This document shows, piece by piece, positions 35,206 to 44,435 of a stretch of DNA of 64,000 nt. Source of the DNA: Arthrobacter dokdonellae (GTDB taxonomy: Bacteria; Actinomycetota; Actinomycetes; Actinomycetales; Micrococcaceae); assembly GCF_003268655.1 (NCBI RefSeq), contig NZ_CP029642.1, positions 124,001 to 188,000 on the forward strand, read 5' to 3'. Positions within the stretch are counted from its first letter, which is position 1. Every line of letters begins with the position of its first letter. A model generated the notes under the pieces. That model ran no database searches. It saw only the letters and a program-made list of their open reading frames with translations, and was not told the origin of the DNA. A program made the translations under genes and the position numbers.

Positions 35206-35450
35206 GCCCCCATCATTCTTGTCCCAGCCCCGGCATGCAACAAGGCACGACGGAAGGTCACATTGGACCGCGCATGCTCCGGCGGATCCGGCACCTTCCC
35301 TGCCGAGCGTTCCGGGTCTGAAAGGGAGCCTGGCGGGCGCCGCGGCTGGCTTTGCGGCCGGACCCTGGAACTGCCGGACCCTGGAACTGCCAGCCTTTTC
35401 CCAGCCCCACGGGGGTCTCCGTTCAGACAACGCCTTTAGTGTCATAACTG

Positions 35451-35570
35451 CCTCATAAAGGTGCGAGTGATGATGGACCAGCAGGTGTTTTATTTCTGTC
35501 GGTCCGGAGCGCCGGAAGCAGCTAGGTATCCCCCAAGATCTAGCATGCTTCCGGCGTTTCTCGCTTTGAG
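35451..35570 (+). ncRNA. 6C-like small RNA, first tandem copy
   Basis: A box of 24 bases (starting CCTCATAAAGGTGCGAG, 35451-35474) is nearly identical to the one at 35671. It is followed by an imperfect stem (35475-35484 with 35496-35505), then an 11-bp perfect stem (35510-35520 with 35546-35556). The latter encloses a 5-bp inner stem and a loop with five consecutive C (35530-35534), and a T-rich run (TTTCTCGCTTT) follows. This two-hairpin plan with a C-rich loop matches the actinobacterial 6C RNA idea. The exact 5' end is unknown. A 38-codon frame crosses it but is not shared with the second copy. Confidence 0.6.
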
Positions 35571-35670
35571 GAAGTAGTTCGGCCATGGCCGGCGCGGGCC
35601 AAAGGCTTAACGGCAAATGCACAGCCTGCGCCCCGACTATTCCCAATCACGAACTCTATTGTTTTAAGTA

Positions 35671-35795
35671 CCTCATAAGGGTGCGAGTGATGATCGGACT
35701 GGTCCTGTCCTGAAGACCAGTCAAATCGCCGGAGAACTCGCCAGTGTTTCCCCCCATCCACTGGCAACCTGCTCTCCGGCGATTTCGCATTTAAC
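35671..35795 (+). ncRNA. 6C-like small RNA, second tandem copy
   Basis: After the shared box at 35671-35694, GACTGGTC (35697-35704) pairs with 35715-35722. A 13-bp perfect stem follows (35723-35735 with 35773-35785), enclosing a 7-bp inner stem (35740-35746 with 35759-35765) and a loop with exactly six C (35750-35755). The outer stem begins with AAA and ends with TTT, so it may also be the terminator. It matches the 6C RNA signature better than the first copy. Confidence 0.68.
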
Positions 35796-36032
35796 GCCCC
35801 TGCCCCCTACCTCAGGCTGCAACCTGACTGACCCGCCACGTCAGGGAAAGGCTTGAGGGCGTTAAGTCGCAGGACTTCGATGACAGTCCTGCCTCAATAC
35901 ATCATTGACATTTCCAAGGGCCTTGGTGGTGACGCTTCCCAGGGGGTTGCAGGCGTTTTGACCATGCCGGCGGGCGGGCCAAGAATGGCGGGGAATGGTA
36001 ATGAGCCTGTCAATGCCCATATCGGCCCTGCG

Positions 36033-36575
36033 ATGGCCAAGCGGCCCGATGATGTGCCAAGTGGTGCTGTCAGCACCTTTTGCCGTGAGCACTCCATCAC
36101 CCGCAGGACGTTTTGTGTAGTCCGGGCCAAGCCGCCTGATGAGGGCCGGGCCACGGCCGTGAAGCCATGCTCACGCCGCCCGAAAAACTCGCCCATGAAG
36201 CTCGCTGAAGACGTCAACGACGTGGCGCTGAAGGTGCGGGCCGCGCTGGAGTCTGCCGGGTTGGTCCATGGGCCGATCCGCCTGCATGACAAGATCGTGG
36301 CCTTGGGGATGGAGGCGCCGTCCGTGGTGTCGCTGGTGCGGAACTTTCGGGAAAGGAATGTGGCCAGGGCCGAGCTTCGGAAGAAGCCCCGGACGGCGTA
36401 CCGCAGGTTCGTCTATCCTGCCCTCGAATGCCTGCTGGCAACTGGAGCCTACGGAGTACGTTCTAACCGGCGGGCGCAAGTGCGTGGTCTTCCAGCTCCG
36501 GGATGACCATTCACGCCTCGCCGTGTCCACGCACGTCGCCCCCGGCGTAACCCGCGAGGCGGCACCGGTGCCACG
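36033..36575 (+). pseudogene. IS481-family transposase remnant
   Basis: The frame from 36033 gives a degraded N-terminal helix-turn-helix part (HSITRRTFCVVRAKPP, then CSRRPKNSPMKLAEDVNDVALKVRAALESAGL, LRKKPRTAYRRFVYPA). The coding then continues in another frame as CWQLEPTEYVLTGGRKCVVFQLRDDHSRLAV, the start of the DDE domain, and breaks off near 36575 where the IS1595 remnant begins. It lacks most of the catalytic domain. Confidence 0.75.
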
Positions 36576-37033
36576 GTCGCATGGACGAAGTTATTTAACG
36601 TTTCTCCTGAGGCATCCGGGATGACGTGCAGGCGAATGCGTCCGGAGCCTTGGCCGCGAACCTCAACAGTGACAACAGCCTGGGCTGCCTTGGCGGTCCG
36701 GCTGCGGCCGCCGATCCGGCCCTTTTCCACTCCGCGGACCTCGCACTCATCAACCTCGACCTCCCCGGTCAACATGGTGCGCCCGAGATTGACCATGGCC
36801 CGGAGCAGCTTGTGCAGCACCGTCCCGGCCGTGAGTGAGGTTTAGTGATGGCAGGCAGCACATTCCCAAAGAATCCGCGTTGAAAGGGGCCAGGCCTGGC
36901 GTCCCTGACATCGTGGGCAAACAAAGCCCTCCGGCCATCGGCAGGCCGACAAATACGCCACGCAGGACGGCTCGTCACCGAACCGTGCCTGGAACCCCGG
37001 AATCGACCGCGGAAGGTCCGGACGTGCCATCAC
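36449..37033 (-). pseudogene. IS1595-family transposase remnant
   Basis: The N-terminal zinc-ribbon part (FGDEPSCVAYLSACRWPEGFVCPRCQGRQAW...WECAAC) ends in an in-frame TAA at 36842-36844. The sequence then resumes with TSLTAGTVLHKLLRAMV...GEVEVDECEVRGVEKG, missing about 40 residues of the family, and it decays after HVIPDASGETLNNFVHATVAP. A second IS wreck abuts it. Confidence 0.78.
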
Positions 37034-37072
37034 CCCAAACTACTCACCGATCTGGCTGGCTGGGGCGGCCCG

Positions 37073-40000
37073 TCACGGCAATTCGCTGGCATAGCCGACA
37101 ACGCTGCGAATCCCGGCAAATTCGTCGGGCCCTGCCAAGTGGAAGGTGATGCGAACATACCGAGTGGCGACGGGTTCGGTGAGAATCATGCCGGCTGGCC
37201 CCCTGCTCCCGCCTGCCAAAGTCCAAACCTGGCCATCCAGTGATGTTTCCAGTCGGTAGTCCGTAACGGATCCGGACACCAAGTCAACGTCCACGCCGTC
37301 AAGTGTGAACCCAGCACCAAGATCGGCACTCCACCATTGGTCGGCACCGGTGCCAGGCGCTGATTGCCAGCTGGTGTCCGGGAGCATGTCGTTGGCCATC
37401 GCCGGGCCATGCCCGGCACGCGCCGAGCTGGCCTTGCTGGTCTTGCGGACCACAACATTGGGGGCAGGCACGCCGAGGGTCTTCACGTTGTAGGCTCCCA
37501 CCGGCGATTCGCTGGTGGAACCTCCCACGACGGACAGCCGCACGTAGCGTGCCGTGGCTTCGAAGGCATCCTGGCTCTCAGTCCCGGGCGTGGCATTCGC
37601 GCCTTGGTCCACGGCGGTGACATAGCTGGACCCGTCTTTGGAAACCTCAACCAAATACTGGTAGGCACGGCTGCCATCAACCCATGTCACCAGTACCGAG
37701 CTGAGCCGATAACGTGCGCCAAGGTCAACCGCCCACCATGCCGGTCCGCCGCTGCCAGCCTGCCAGTATTCGGCTGGGTTGCCGTTATTGGCAACTTCCG
37801 CACCATGCTCCGGGGCGAAGCTGGAGGCCCGGACGGCGGTCTTCTCCTGCGCAACGTCCACGGGCGGTGGCGGCGAACACTGCGTCCCACGCAAGGCAAA
37901 ATCCGTCACCTCCGGAACAGCAGCGCGGAAGGTGTCGGGGAAAGCCACCCGGACGAACCGCCCCGACGCCAACCAGCTGTCCGAGGCCGTAGCCGTGGCC
38001 CGCCGCACATCAGCCCCGAAAGCGGACACGGACTTCTCCGCCACCGCATCCCACACGATCCCGTCTTCGGAGACCTGGATGGTGTATGGCCAGCCGGGTT
38101 GCCAGTTCCACGTCAGCACCGAGCCCTGCAGGTCATGGCGCTTCATCAGGTCCACTTGGAGCCACGAACCCCCGCCGACGGCTTTCTCCGCGGGCGCATC
38201 GCCAGCCTCCGCAGCCTCGGAGCCTGCCACCCACGATGTGGCTGCATCCTGGTCCACCGCGTTGGCCGGGGGGCGGCAAGGCAACGAGCTCGATGCAGAG
38301 GCAACAGCGCCGATGGCAATGTTCGACGCAGTTAGGTTCTGGTCGTCGTAGCGTGGCGCGGGCAGTCCCGGCACTTCTGTGGCGGTGATGCTGGTGGTCC
38401 CCGAAAGCAGCCCGTCTGCGGATGCAGTCAAGGTGATCTGCCCCGCGGCGCGCCCGGCCCTGACCCAAACGGCCAGTTGGCCACCTTTCATGGTCACCGT
38501 CGCGGGACCGACAATCCTGCCGGGGCCGGTGACAGACAGGGATACCTGGCTGGCATTGGCGTGGACCATGGTCCCGTCGGCGTCCTGAACCTCGATGAAG
38601 ACCAGCCGGGCATCCGACCCGTCGGCGGCTATGGCCTCCCCGGACTCTCTATTGAGCGCAATCCTTACCGCGGCTCCGGCCGTTCTGATCCGATGGGTTG
38701 CAACGACTTCGCCGCCGATCAGGGCCTCCGCCCGCAGTTCCCCCGGACTGTAAGGCGTCGCGTTGAACGTAAACGGCGGGTGCGGCAGATTGGCCGTGTT
38801 GGCACCGGAATCCGGGAACTGCTCACCGATGAGGCCCCCGTTCTTAAATAGACGTACTTGCTCGGCGTTGCTGTAGACGCGCACGTCCACAGGCGAATCG
38901 GCAGACCAGGTGTTGGCGATGAAAACCATGGCCCCGGAGTCGACGCCGGGAATTGCGATGTCGGCGTCGCGTTGGGACTGGAAGAGGTAGCTGCTGTATT
39001 TGCGGATCCGACAGTAGTCCACCACGCCCATCAGGGATGCGCCTGGGTTGTAGCCGCTCATGTCGGCGAAGGCCCACAGCCCATCGGCGCTAAACCAGGC
39101 TGCTCCGAGATTTGCGTTCAAGCCTTCCTGGTGATTGTCTGCTTGGCTTAGGTTGTTGTGGGCCATGGAGACCCAATCGTAGGATTCGCGGGCCACCCTG
39201 CTGGTGGAGCGGTTTCCACCGTAGTCCCAGTCGCCCCATTCACTGATCAGGATTGGCTTGGCCTGGTTGGTGTCACGGATCCCGTGCTGGGAAGCGCCGA
39301 GAAAAATGTCAAAATAGTCCAGCCAACCCGCGGTGAACATCTGATCTCCGGGGTATTCTTCGTGTGCGATCCGGTGCACCTCATTGGCCCATTCGGCCGA
39401 GTAGCTGCTCTCATTGAGACTGGTCTCCCAGGCCACCACCGAAGGGTGGTTGCGGTCGCGGCGTATGATGTCCCGGAGTTCCTGGTAGGTGTTGCCCTTG
39501 AACGAATCCGTGTTGTTGAAGGTCTGCCAGCCGGTCATGGAATTGAGCACCAGCACACCCAGCTCGTCACAGGCCGCATAGAACGCCGGAGCATTGGGAT
39601 AGTGCGAGGTCCTGATGAAATCAAACCCGCAGTCCTTGACCCTTTTGACGTCCAGGAAGATGGCACTGGAGGGCACGGCATTGCCCAGGCCATATATCTC
39701 CTGGTGCTTGTTGGTACCAATGGCTTTGAATCTGGACCCGTTGATGAACAGTCCCTCGTGCCGCCAGTCAATGTGCCGGATCCCGAACCGTTCCGTACGT
39801 GCATCAACCAGCACACCGTCGGCAAGGACGCGCACCCGCGCCTGGTAAAGGTGTGGGGTGTTGGGATGCCACAAGTTGGCATTGTGCACAGTTAGCCGCA
39901 GTTGCACAACAGCGCTTGTGCCGGCTGCCAGCGAAACGGCCGCATCCGCTGCTGCCGTGGCAACCACTGCGCCCGAAGCGTCCAAAACGTCGGAGTGCAC

Positions 40001-40624
40001 AGTGATTGCGCGGACAGCCGACGAATCGTTCAGCACGTCGGTGCGAACTTGGACCACGGACTTCGCCGGTGCCACGGTCGGGGTGGTAATGAACAGCCCC
40101 CCTGAGGCCACGTCATTTTTGTGGACTGCGTCGGTAATGTGCACCGGATCGGTGAGCGTCATGGTCACATCACGGTAGATTCCGCCAAAATACCGGAAGT
40201 CAACGCCCGTCCGCCCGGGCCCCCAGGCCGGATTTGGCCGTGTGTCGATCCGGACCGCCACCACGTTCTCCCCGCGGGCAACCAACTGGCCGGTGACATC
40301 AACAGTGAAGGGGGTGTAGCCGCCAACATGCACGGCCAGCTTTGTGCCGTTGAGCCAGACCTCGGCCTTTTGCATGGCGGCACCGAATTCCAGGAAAACC
40401 TTCTTGCCGCCCATGCAAGGTTCCGTGGCGAAGCTCTTGCGATACCAGGCCACGCCCAAATATTCCGCAACGTTTTCGGAAGTATTGAAGTTGATGCCGT
40501 GCGGCAGGTTGACCCAGTCCCAGGCCGCGTCGTCAAAGCTGGCGAGGTGACCGTCCGAGATGTCGCCCCGGACAAATTTCCAGTCGGTGTTGAAATTGCG
40601 GATACTTCGGCCTGGATCGTCCAC
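37073..40624 (-). CDS. glycoside hydrolase family 2 protein with three F5/8 type C domains
   Basis: This 1,183-residue enzyme is beta-galactosidase-like. The N-terminal jelly roll starts IRNFNTDWKFVRGD and includes RYFGGIYRDVTM. An immunoglobulin-like domain and the TIM barrel follow, with acid/base E405 in WETSLNESSY and nucleophile E462 in ILISEWGDWDYG. A DUF4982-like region and an Ig-like domain follow, and F5/8C (CBM32-type) domains lie at about 766-913, 923-1051 and 1056-1180. No signal peptide is seen. I use the GTG at 40624 with AAGGCAGG before it. The open frame to 40681 begins with TTGACA, which may be a promoter element. Divergent from the ROK regulator. Substrate not proven. Confidence 0.88.
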   Translation of the reverse strand: MDDPGRSIRNFNTDWKFVRGDISDGHLASFDDAAWDWVNLPHGINFNTSENVAEYLGVAWYRKSFATEPCMGGKKVFLEFGAAMQKAEVWLNGTKLAVHVGGYTPFTVDVTGQLVARGENVVAVRIDTRPNPAWGPGRTGVDFRYFGGIYRDVTMTLTDPVHITDAVHKNDVASGGLFITTPTVAPAKSVVQVRTDVLNDSSAVRAITVHSDVLDASGAVVATAAADAAVSLAAGTSAVVQLRLTVHNANLWHPNTPHLYQARVRVLADGVLVDARTERFGIRHIDWRHEGLFINGSRFKAIGTNKHQEIYGLGNAVPSSAIFLDVKRVKDCGFDFIRTSHYPNAPAFYAACDELGVLVLNSMTGWQTFNNTDSFKGNTYQELRDIIRRDRNHPSVVAWETSLNESSYSAEWANEVHRIAHEEYPGDQMFTAGWLDYFDIFLGASQHGIRDTNQAKPILISEWGDWDYGGNRSTSRVARESYDWVSMAHNNLSQADNHQEGLNANLGAAWFSADGLWAFADMSGYNPGASLMGVVDYCRIRKYSSYLFQSQRDADIAIPGVDSGAMVFIANTWSADSPVDVRVYSNAEQVRLFKNGGLIGEQFPDSGANTANLPHPPFTFNATPYSPGELRAEALIGGEVVATHRIRTAGAAVRIALNRESGEAIAADGSDARLVFIEVQDADGTMVHANASQVSLSVTGPGRIVGPATVTMKGGQLAVWVRAGRAAGQITLTASADGLLSGTTSITATEVPGLPAPRYDDQNLTASNIAIGAVASASSSLPCRPPANAVDQDAATSWVAGSEAAEAGDAPAEKAVGGGSWLQVDLMKRHDLQGSVLTWNWQPGWPYTIQVSEDGIVWDAVAEKSVSAFGADVRRATATASDSWLASGRFVRVAFPDTFRAAVPEVTDFALRGTQCSPPPPVDVAQEKTAVRASSFAPEHGAEVANNGNPAEYWQAGSGGPAWWAVDLGARYRLSSVLVTWVDGSRAYQYLVEVSKDGSSYVTAVDQGANATPGTESQDAFEATARYVRLSVVGGSTSESPVGAYNVKTLGVPAPNVVVRKTSKASSARAGHGPAMANDMLPDTSWQSAPGTGADQWWSADLGAGFTLDGVDVDLVSGSVTDYRLETSLDGQVWTLAGGSRGPAGMILTEPVATRYVRITFHLAGPDEFAGIRSVVGYASELP

Positions 40625-40734
40625 CGTTGCCTGCCTTCTGCCGTCGTCGTATATCGGCTGGTGAGAACCGTAGCATGTCAAAGCACCCCTCCCACGGCAC
40701 GGGATCGCACTGGCTTTTCAAATTCATCAAGTTC

Positions 40735-40762
40735 TTGAACAAAAAGCCATATTTATTATGTT
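40735..40762 (+). promoter_or_regulatory. predicted promoter and operator of the ROK gene
   Basis: TTGAAC (40735) and TATGTT (40757) are 16 bases apart in an AT-rich stretch. A small dyad GTTCTTGAAC (40731-40740) overlaps the -35 box and could be the ROK operator, also placed to affect the divergent GH2 gene. Confidence 0.4.
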
Positions 40763-40803
40763 GGAGTGTGGACGGAAAAAATTGGCGTCTGTACGCTGCA
40801 CTT

Positions 40804-42042
40804 ATGGCCCGCAAGAAACCTCTGACTCCAAGCAGCGACACACTGCACATGCAGCGCATCTTGCGTGTGCTGGGGCAGTACGGGGCATTGAGCCGGAGTG
40901 AACTCGCCGAACATATTGGCCTGTCGAGGACAACCCTGTCGGAGGTCACGAATGCGCTGATCGAATGTGGGGCCGTCTTTGTCGTGAACACCGATGCAGA
41001 TCAAAGGATAGGCCGCGGCCGTCCGGCGGAGCGTCTTGCGCTCGATCCCGAGGCTGGCCAGCTGATGGGGGTTGACTTTGGCCACGGCCGGGTCCACGTC
41101 TCGGTGGTGGACGCTTCGCACAATGTCATTGCCTCGGGCGGGATCCGCTACAGTGCCACCTCCACCTGGGTCCAGCGGATCGATTTCGCCCTTGCGCTCA
41201 TCGACCGGTTGGGTGAAGAGACAGGCGCGCATTTCGGGGCGCTGCAGGGCATTGGCATAGGTTTTCCCGGCCCACTCTCCCAGCGCATGGCAGGCGGCAG
41301 CGGGGATTCCGCAGCCGGTTTGCACCGGACGGCCGGCGAACTTGTTTGCGCAGCCTTCGCCGACCGGTTTGATGCGCCTGTCATCATCGACAACAACTCG
41401 CGGTTCGCCGCCCTGGCTGAAGCAAGCTGGGACAGCAGCCTGGACACTGAGCACCTGCTATACCTTCGGCTCTCCGACGGAATCGGTGGCGGCCTGGTGG
41501 TCGGTGGCCGTCTGCTGTCTGGCTCGTCGGGCTTTGCAGGCGAGCTAGGCCATGTCTCCGTCGATGTGGGCGGCCTCCCTTGCCACTGTGGCAAACGGGG
41601 GTGTTTGGAGACCGTTGCGTCGGTGCCGGCGATACTGGCCCGGTGCCAGGCAGACGGTGCCGCAGTGACAACACTCGAAAAGTTGCGAACCGCCGTTGGC
41701 CAGGGTGATCCCATCGTGGACAATGTCCTCCGGAATGCGGGCAGAGCCGTCGGCCGCGTACTCGGACCGGCGGCTGTGGCCCTGAATCCGTCCGAAATCG
41801 TCGTTGGAGGGGAACTCGTTGATGCCGCACCCGTGGTGCTGGAACAGGCTGCCGGAATTATTAATTACGAGCTGTTGCCGATGCTCGAAACCGCGCCACG
41901 AATCCGCACCGCCCGACTCGGCGATGAGGCAGGTTCCCTGGGTGCCATCGTGGCCATGTTCCACCAGTCGCCGCTGCTCGCCAGCTATCCCAAGCCCTCA
42001 ACACGCAATCCATCTGTGCCCGCAAGAAGAGAAGTTTCATAA
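40804..42042 (+). CDS. ROK family transcriptional regulator
   Basis: This 412-residue sugar-responsive repressor has an N-terminal winged helix (RILRVLGQYGALSRSELAEHIGLSRTTLSEVTNALIECG) and a ROK kinase-like domain: LMGVDFGHGRVHVSVVD, VIIDNNSRFAALAEA, GHVSVDVGGLPCHCGKRGCLET (zinc-binding cysteines). The ATG at 40804 fits the family start, and the frame extends upstream without merit. It is divergent from GH2 and leads the ABC transporter genes, so it probably represses both until a hexose or hexosamine is present. Confidence 0.9.
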   Translation: MARKKPLTPSSDTLHMQRILRVLGQYGALSRSELAEHIGLSRTTLSEVTNALIECGAVFVVNTDADQRIGRGRPAERLALDPEAGQLMGVDFGHGRVHVSVVDASHNVIASGGIRYSATSTWVQRIDFALALIDRLGEETGAHFGALQGIGIGFPGPLSQRMAGGSGDSAAGLHRTAGELVCAAFADRFDAPVIIDNNSRFAALAEASWDSSLDTEHLLYLRLSDGIGGGLVVGGRLLSGSSGFAGELGHVSVDVGGLPCHCGKRGCLETVASVPAILARCQADGAAVTTLEKLRTAVGQGDPIVDNVLRNAGRAVGRVLGPAAVALNPSEIVVGGELVDAAPVVLEQAAGIINYELLPMLETAPRIRTARLGDEAGSLGAIVAMFHQSPLLASYPKPSTRNPSVPARREVS

Positions 42043-42044
42043 AC

Positions 42045-42070
42045 GCGGTGGGAGATTCCCTCCTCACCGC
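42045..42070 (+). promoter_or_regulatory. intercistronic hairpin before the solute-binding gene
   Basis: GCGGTGGG pairs with TCACCGC-type sequence at 42063-42070 with a wobble, right after the ROK stop. It may stabilise the 5' end of the solute-binding-protein message, or weakly terminate. Confidence 0.35.
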
Positions 42071-42098
42071 ATAACCCATAATAGAAAGTGGCAAGTCA

Positions 42099-43385
42099 AT
42101 GAAGATCGCCAAGACAATGATCGCGGTTGGAACCGCACTCACCCTGATCGCCGGCATCAGCGCCTGTTCTTCCGGCGCCACCAGCCCAGCGGCGGCGGAC
42201 CAAGGACCGGCAAACTTGCGGGTGTGGTTCATGCAGGATTCAGTTCCTTCAAGCGCCCAAGCCTATCTACAGACGGAGTTCGCGAAGGAGAACAAGGGCT
42301 CAACTCTCACCGTCCAGGTCCAGCAATGGAATGGCATTGCACAAAAGCTTCAGACAAGCCTTCCGAGCAAGGGCCAAACCCCCGACCTTGTCGAGACCGG
42401 CAGCACTCAAACGACGACGTTCTCCTCCGTCGGGGCGTTCAGCGACATCACGGCCCTGAAGGGCCAGCTCGGCGGAAATTCACTAGTGCAGAGTTTTGTC
42501 AATTCTGCGACATGGGACAACAAACTGTACGGCGTCCCCCTTTACGCAGGATCCCGGAGCGTCTACTACCGCAAGGACCTCTTCGCCAAGGCCGGCATCG
42601 CCGTGCCGCAGACGATCGACCAGTTGCAGGCCGCCATCCAAAAACTGCAGGCCGCAAACCCGGACAAGACACCTGGCTTTTCCTCCATCTATCTGTCCGC
42701 AAATGACGTCCACGCCCCGGAATCGTGGCTCTTCGCCAATGGTGGAGGCTACGCAAACAGTGAAAACGGCAAATGGGTTGGCGACCTCACCAGTGCCGAC
42801 TCCCAGCGTGCATTGCAAGAACTCCAGGCAATCTGGAAAAATGACACGACTTATGGACTGGACAGTACGGCGGCCGCAAACGGTATGTACAACCTGTTCA
42901 ACTCCGGCCAAGTAGGCATGATGGTCGGCACGCTCAACGTCTCAACCCAGATCTCCAAACAACTTATGGACTCAGGAAACGTCGGAATGTTCGCATTCCC
43001 GAGCACGACTGTGGGAACCCCTGGGAAAACTTTTGCCGGCGGCTCCAATGTCAGCATCTCCGCAGCGTCCGCCCACCCGGCACTCGACCAGTCGGCACTG
43101 AAAATCATCATGGGGAAGCAATTCCAGTCGCTGCTGGCCAAGGACGGTGGCTGGGTACCCGGCAATATGAGCTACGCAGACGCATTGACCGGCCCATTCG
43201 CCGCAGTGGCCCGGGAAGCGGTTCAGAATTCGAAGCTCACACCGAATACGCCGCAGTGGGGTGTGGCCACCGCGAACAACCTCTTAAAAAACTTCTACAT
43301 CAGCATCGCGAAGGGCGAGAACACGTTGACGGCAGCCAAGGCCGCGGACACCCAAATTGAAACGGCACTCAACGCGAGCAACTAA
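42099..43385 (+). CDS. CUT1 sugar ABC transporter substrate-binding lipoprotein
   Basis: This 428-residue solute-binding protein has a signal sequence with the lipobox ISAC (Cys23), then LRVWFMQDSVPSSAQAYLQTEF and PDLVETGSTQTTTFSSVGAFSDIT, the usual family 1 extracellular sugar-binding pattern. Other segments are LYGVPLYAGSRSVYYRKDLFAKAG and APESWLFANGGGYAN. It should capture an oligosaccharide and hand it to the two permeases that follow. The ligand is inferred only from neighbouring hydrolases. Confidence 0.9.
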   Translation: MKIAKTMIAVGTALTLIAGISACSSGATSPAAADQGPANLRVWFMQDSVPSSAQAYLQTEFAKENKGSTLTVQVQQWNGIAQKLQTSLPSKGQTPDLVETGSTQTTTFSSVGAFSDITALKGQLGGNSLVQSFVNSATWDNKLYGVPLYAGSRSVYYRKDLFAKAGIAVPQTIDQLQAAIQKLQAANPDKTPGFSSIYLSANDVHAPESWLFANGGGYANSENGKWVGDLTSADSQRALQELQAIWKNDTTYGLDSTAAANGMYNLFNSGQVGMMVGTLNVSTQISKQLMDSGNVGMFAFPSTTVGTPGKTFAGGSNVSISAASAHPALDQSALKIIMGKQFQSLLAKDGGWVPGNMSYADALTGPFAAVAREAVQNSKLTPNTPQWGVATANNLLKNFYISIAKGENTLTAAKAADTQIETALNASN

Positions 43386-43454
43386 CCACCAAGCAGTCGT
43401 GGCTACCCACCCGGGGCCTGCAACCACGCCGCCACATTGAATAGGAAGAACACC

Positions 43455-44435
43455 ATGAGCGTGACCCGCGAAAGACGCGGACGCCAACTGGCCAAGGCGT
43501 CTGGAACACCCCAGACGACGGGCCGGCGTCCGGGACTTAGGCTCAAGCCCCGCTACACACCCTTTGTCTTGCTGCTGCTGCCCTTGGCGGTGGTTGGGGT
43601 GACGTTCGCCTATCCGCTGTACAGGCAGATCGTCATGTCCTTCGAACAGTACGGACTGGCCCAACAGTTTGGACAGGCGCCGGCCTTTATCGGTTTCGCC
43701 AACTATGTCACCGTACTCACCGATCCCGAATTCTGGGAAGTCCTCGTTAGGTCACTTGGGTTCTGCCTGATCGTGGCCGCGCTGACGATGGCGGTGGGGA
43801 TCGGGATGGCAGTGGTGATGCAGCGGGCGAGCAACTATGCGCGGATCTTCTTGAGCGTCTGCCTCATGCTGGTCTGGGCGATGCCGTCGATAGCCAGCTT
43901 GACAGTATGGCAGTGGATCCTCGATGCCCGGTTGGGCGTGCTCAACTATGTCCTGACCCATGTCGGCCTGCCCCAGTTCAAGGGCTATTCCTGGCTCTCC
44001 TCGAATCCCGTCGTCTTTCTTGCCATCGTCGGCGTCATCGTCCTGTGGAGCAGCATCCCCCTTGTGGCAATCACCATCTATGCTGCGCTGACCCAGGTTG
44101 GGGATGAAATCCTCGAAGCTGCTGGAATCGACGGCGCCGGGTTCTGGGGCACGCTTCGATACATCGTCCTTCCCATCATCCGTCCCATGCTCTTTTTGAT
44201 CGGGACGCTGCAGGTGATCTGGGACTTCCGCGTCTTTACACAGGTCTACGTCCTCCAACAAGACGGCGGATCTTCCACCGCTACCGATGTGCTGGGCACC
44301 TACGTCTACCGGATCGGCATCGGCCAAGGCAACTACGGGCTGGCATCGGCGTTGGCCCTGATCATGTTGGCGATCGCACTTCTGCTGACATGGCAGTACA
44401 TGCGCACGCTTCTGAAGCAAGGAGACATAGTATGA
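43455..44435 (+). CDS. CUT1 sugar ABC transporter permease (MalF type)
   Basis: This 326-residue permease has six hydrophobic segments after a basic cytoplasmic start. The EAA loop appears as DEILEAAGIDGAGFWGTLRYIVLPIIRPML, which contacts the ATPase. The ATG at 43455 has AGGAAG before it. It overlaps the next permease start by ATGA. Confidence 0.92.
   Translation: MSVTRERRGRQLAKASGTPQTTGRRPGLRLKPRYTPFVLLLLPLAVVGVTFAYPLYRQIVMSFEQYGLAQQFGQAPAFIGFANYVTVLTDPEFWEVLVRSLGFCLIVAALTMAVGIGMAVVMQRASNYARIFLSVCLMLVWAMPSIASLTVWQWILDARLGVLNYVLTHVGLPQFKGYSWLSSNPVVFLAIVGVIVLWSSIPLVAITIYAALTQVGDEILEAAGIDGAGFWGTLRYIVLPIIRPMLFLIGTLQVIWDFRVFTQVYVLQQDGGSSTATDVLGTYVYRIGIGQGNYGLASALALIMLAIALLLTWQYMRTLLKQGDIV

Noticed and set aside
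35358..35391. A 16-bp duplicated GGACCCTGGAACTG unit upstream of proC
   Set aside because: Only two copies and no stop codon or gene end involved. It is noted but too short to interpret.
35461..35577. A 38-codon frame through the first small RNA unit
   Set aside because: The shared part with the second unit gives a stop after a few codons there, while the hairpin and C-rich loops are shared. RNA conservation fits better than protein.
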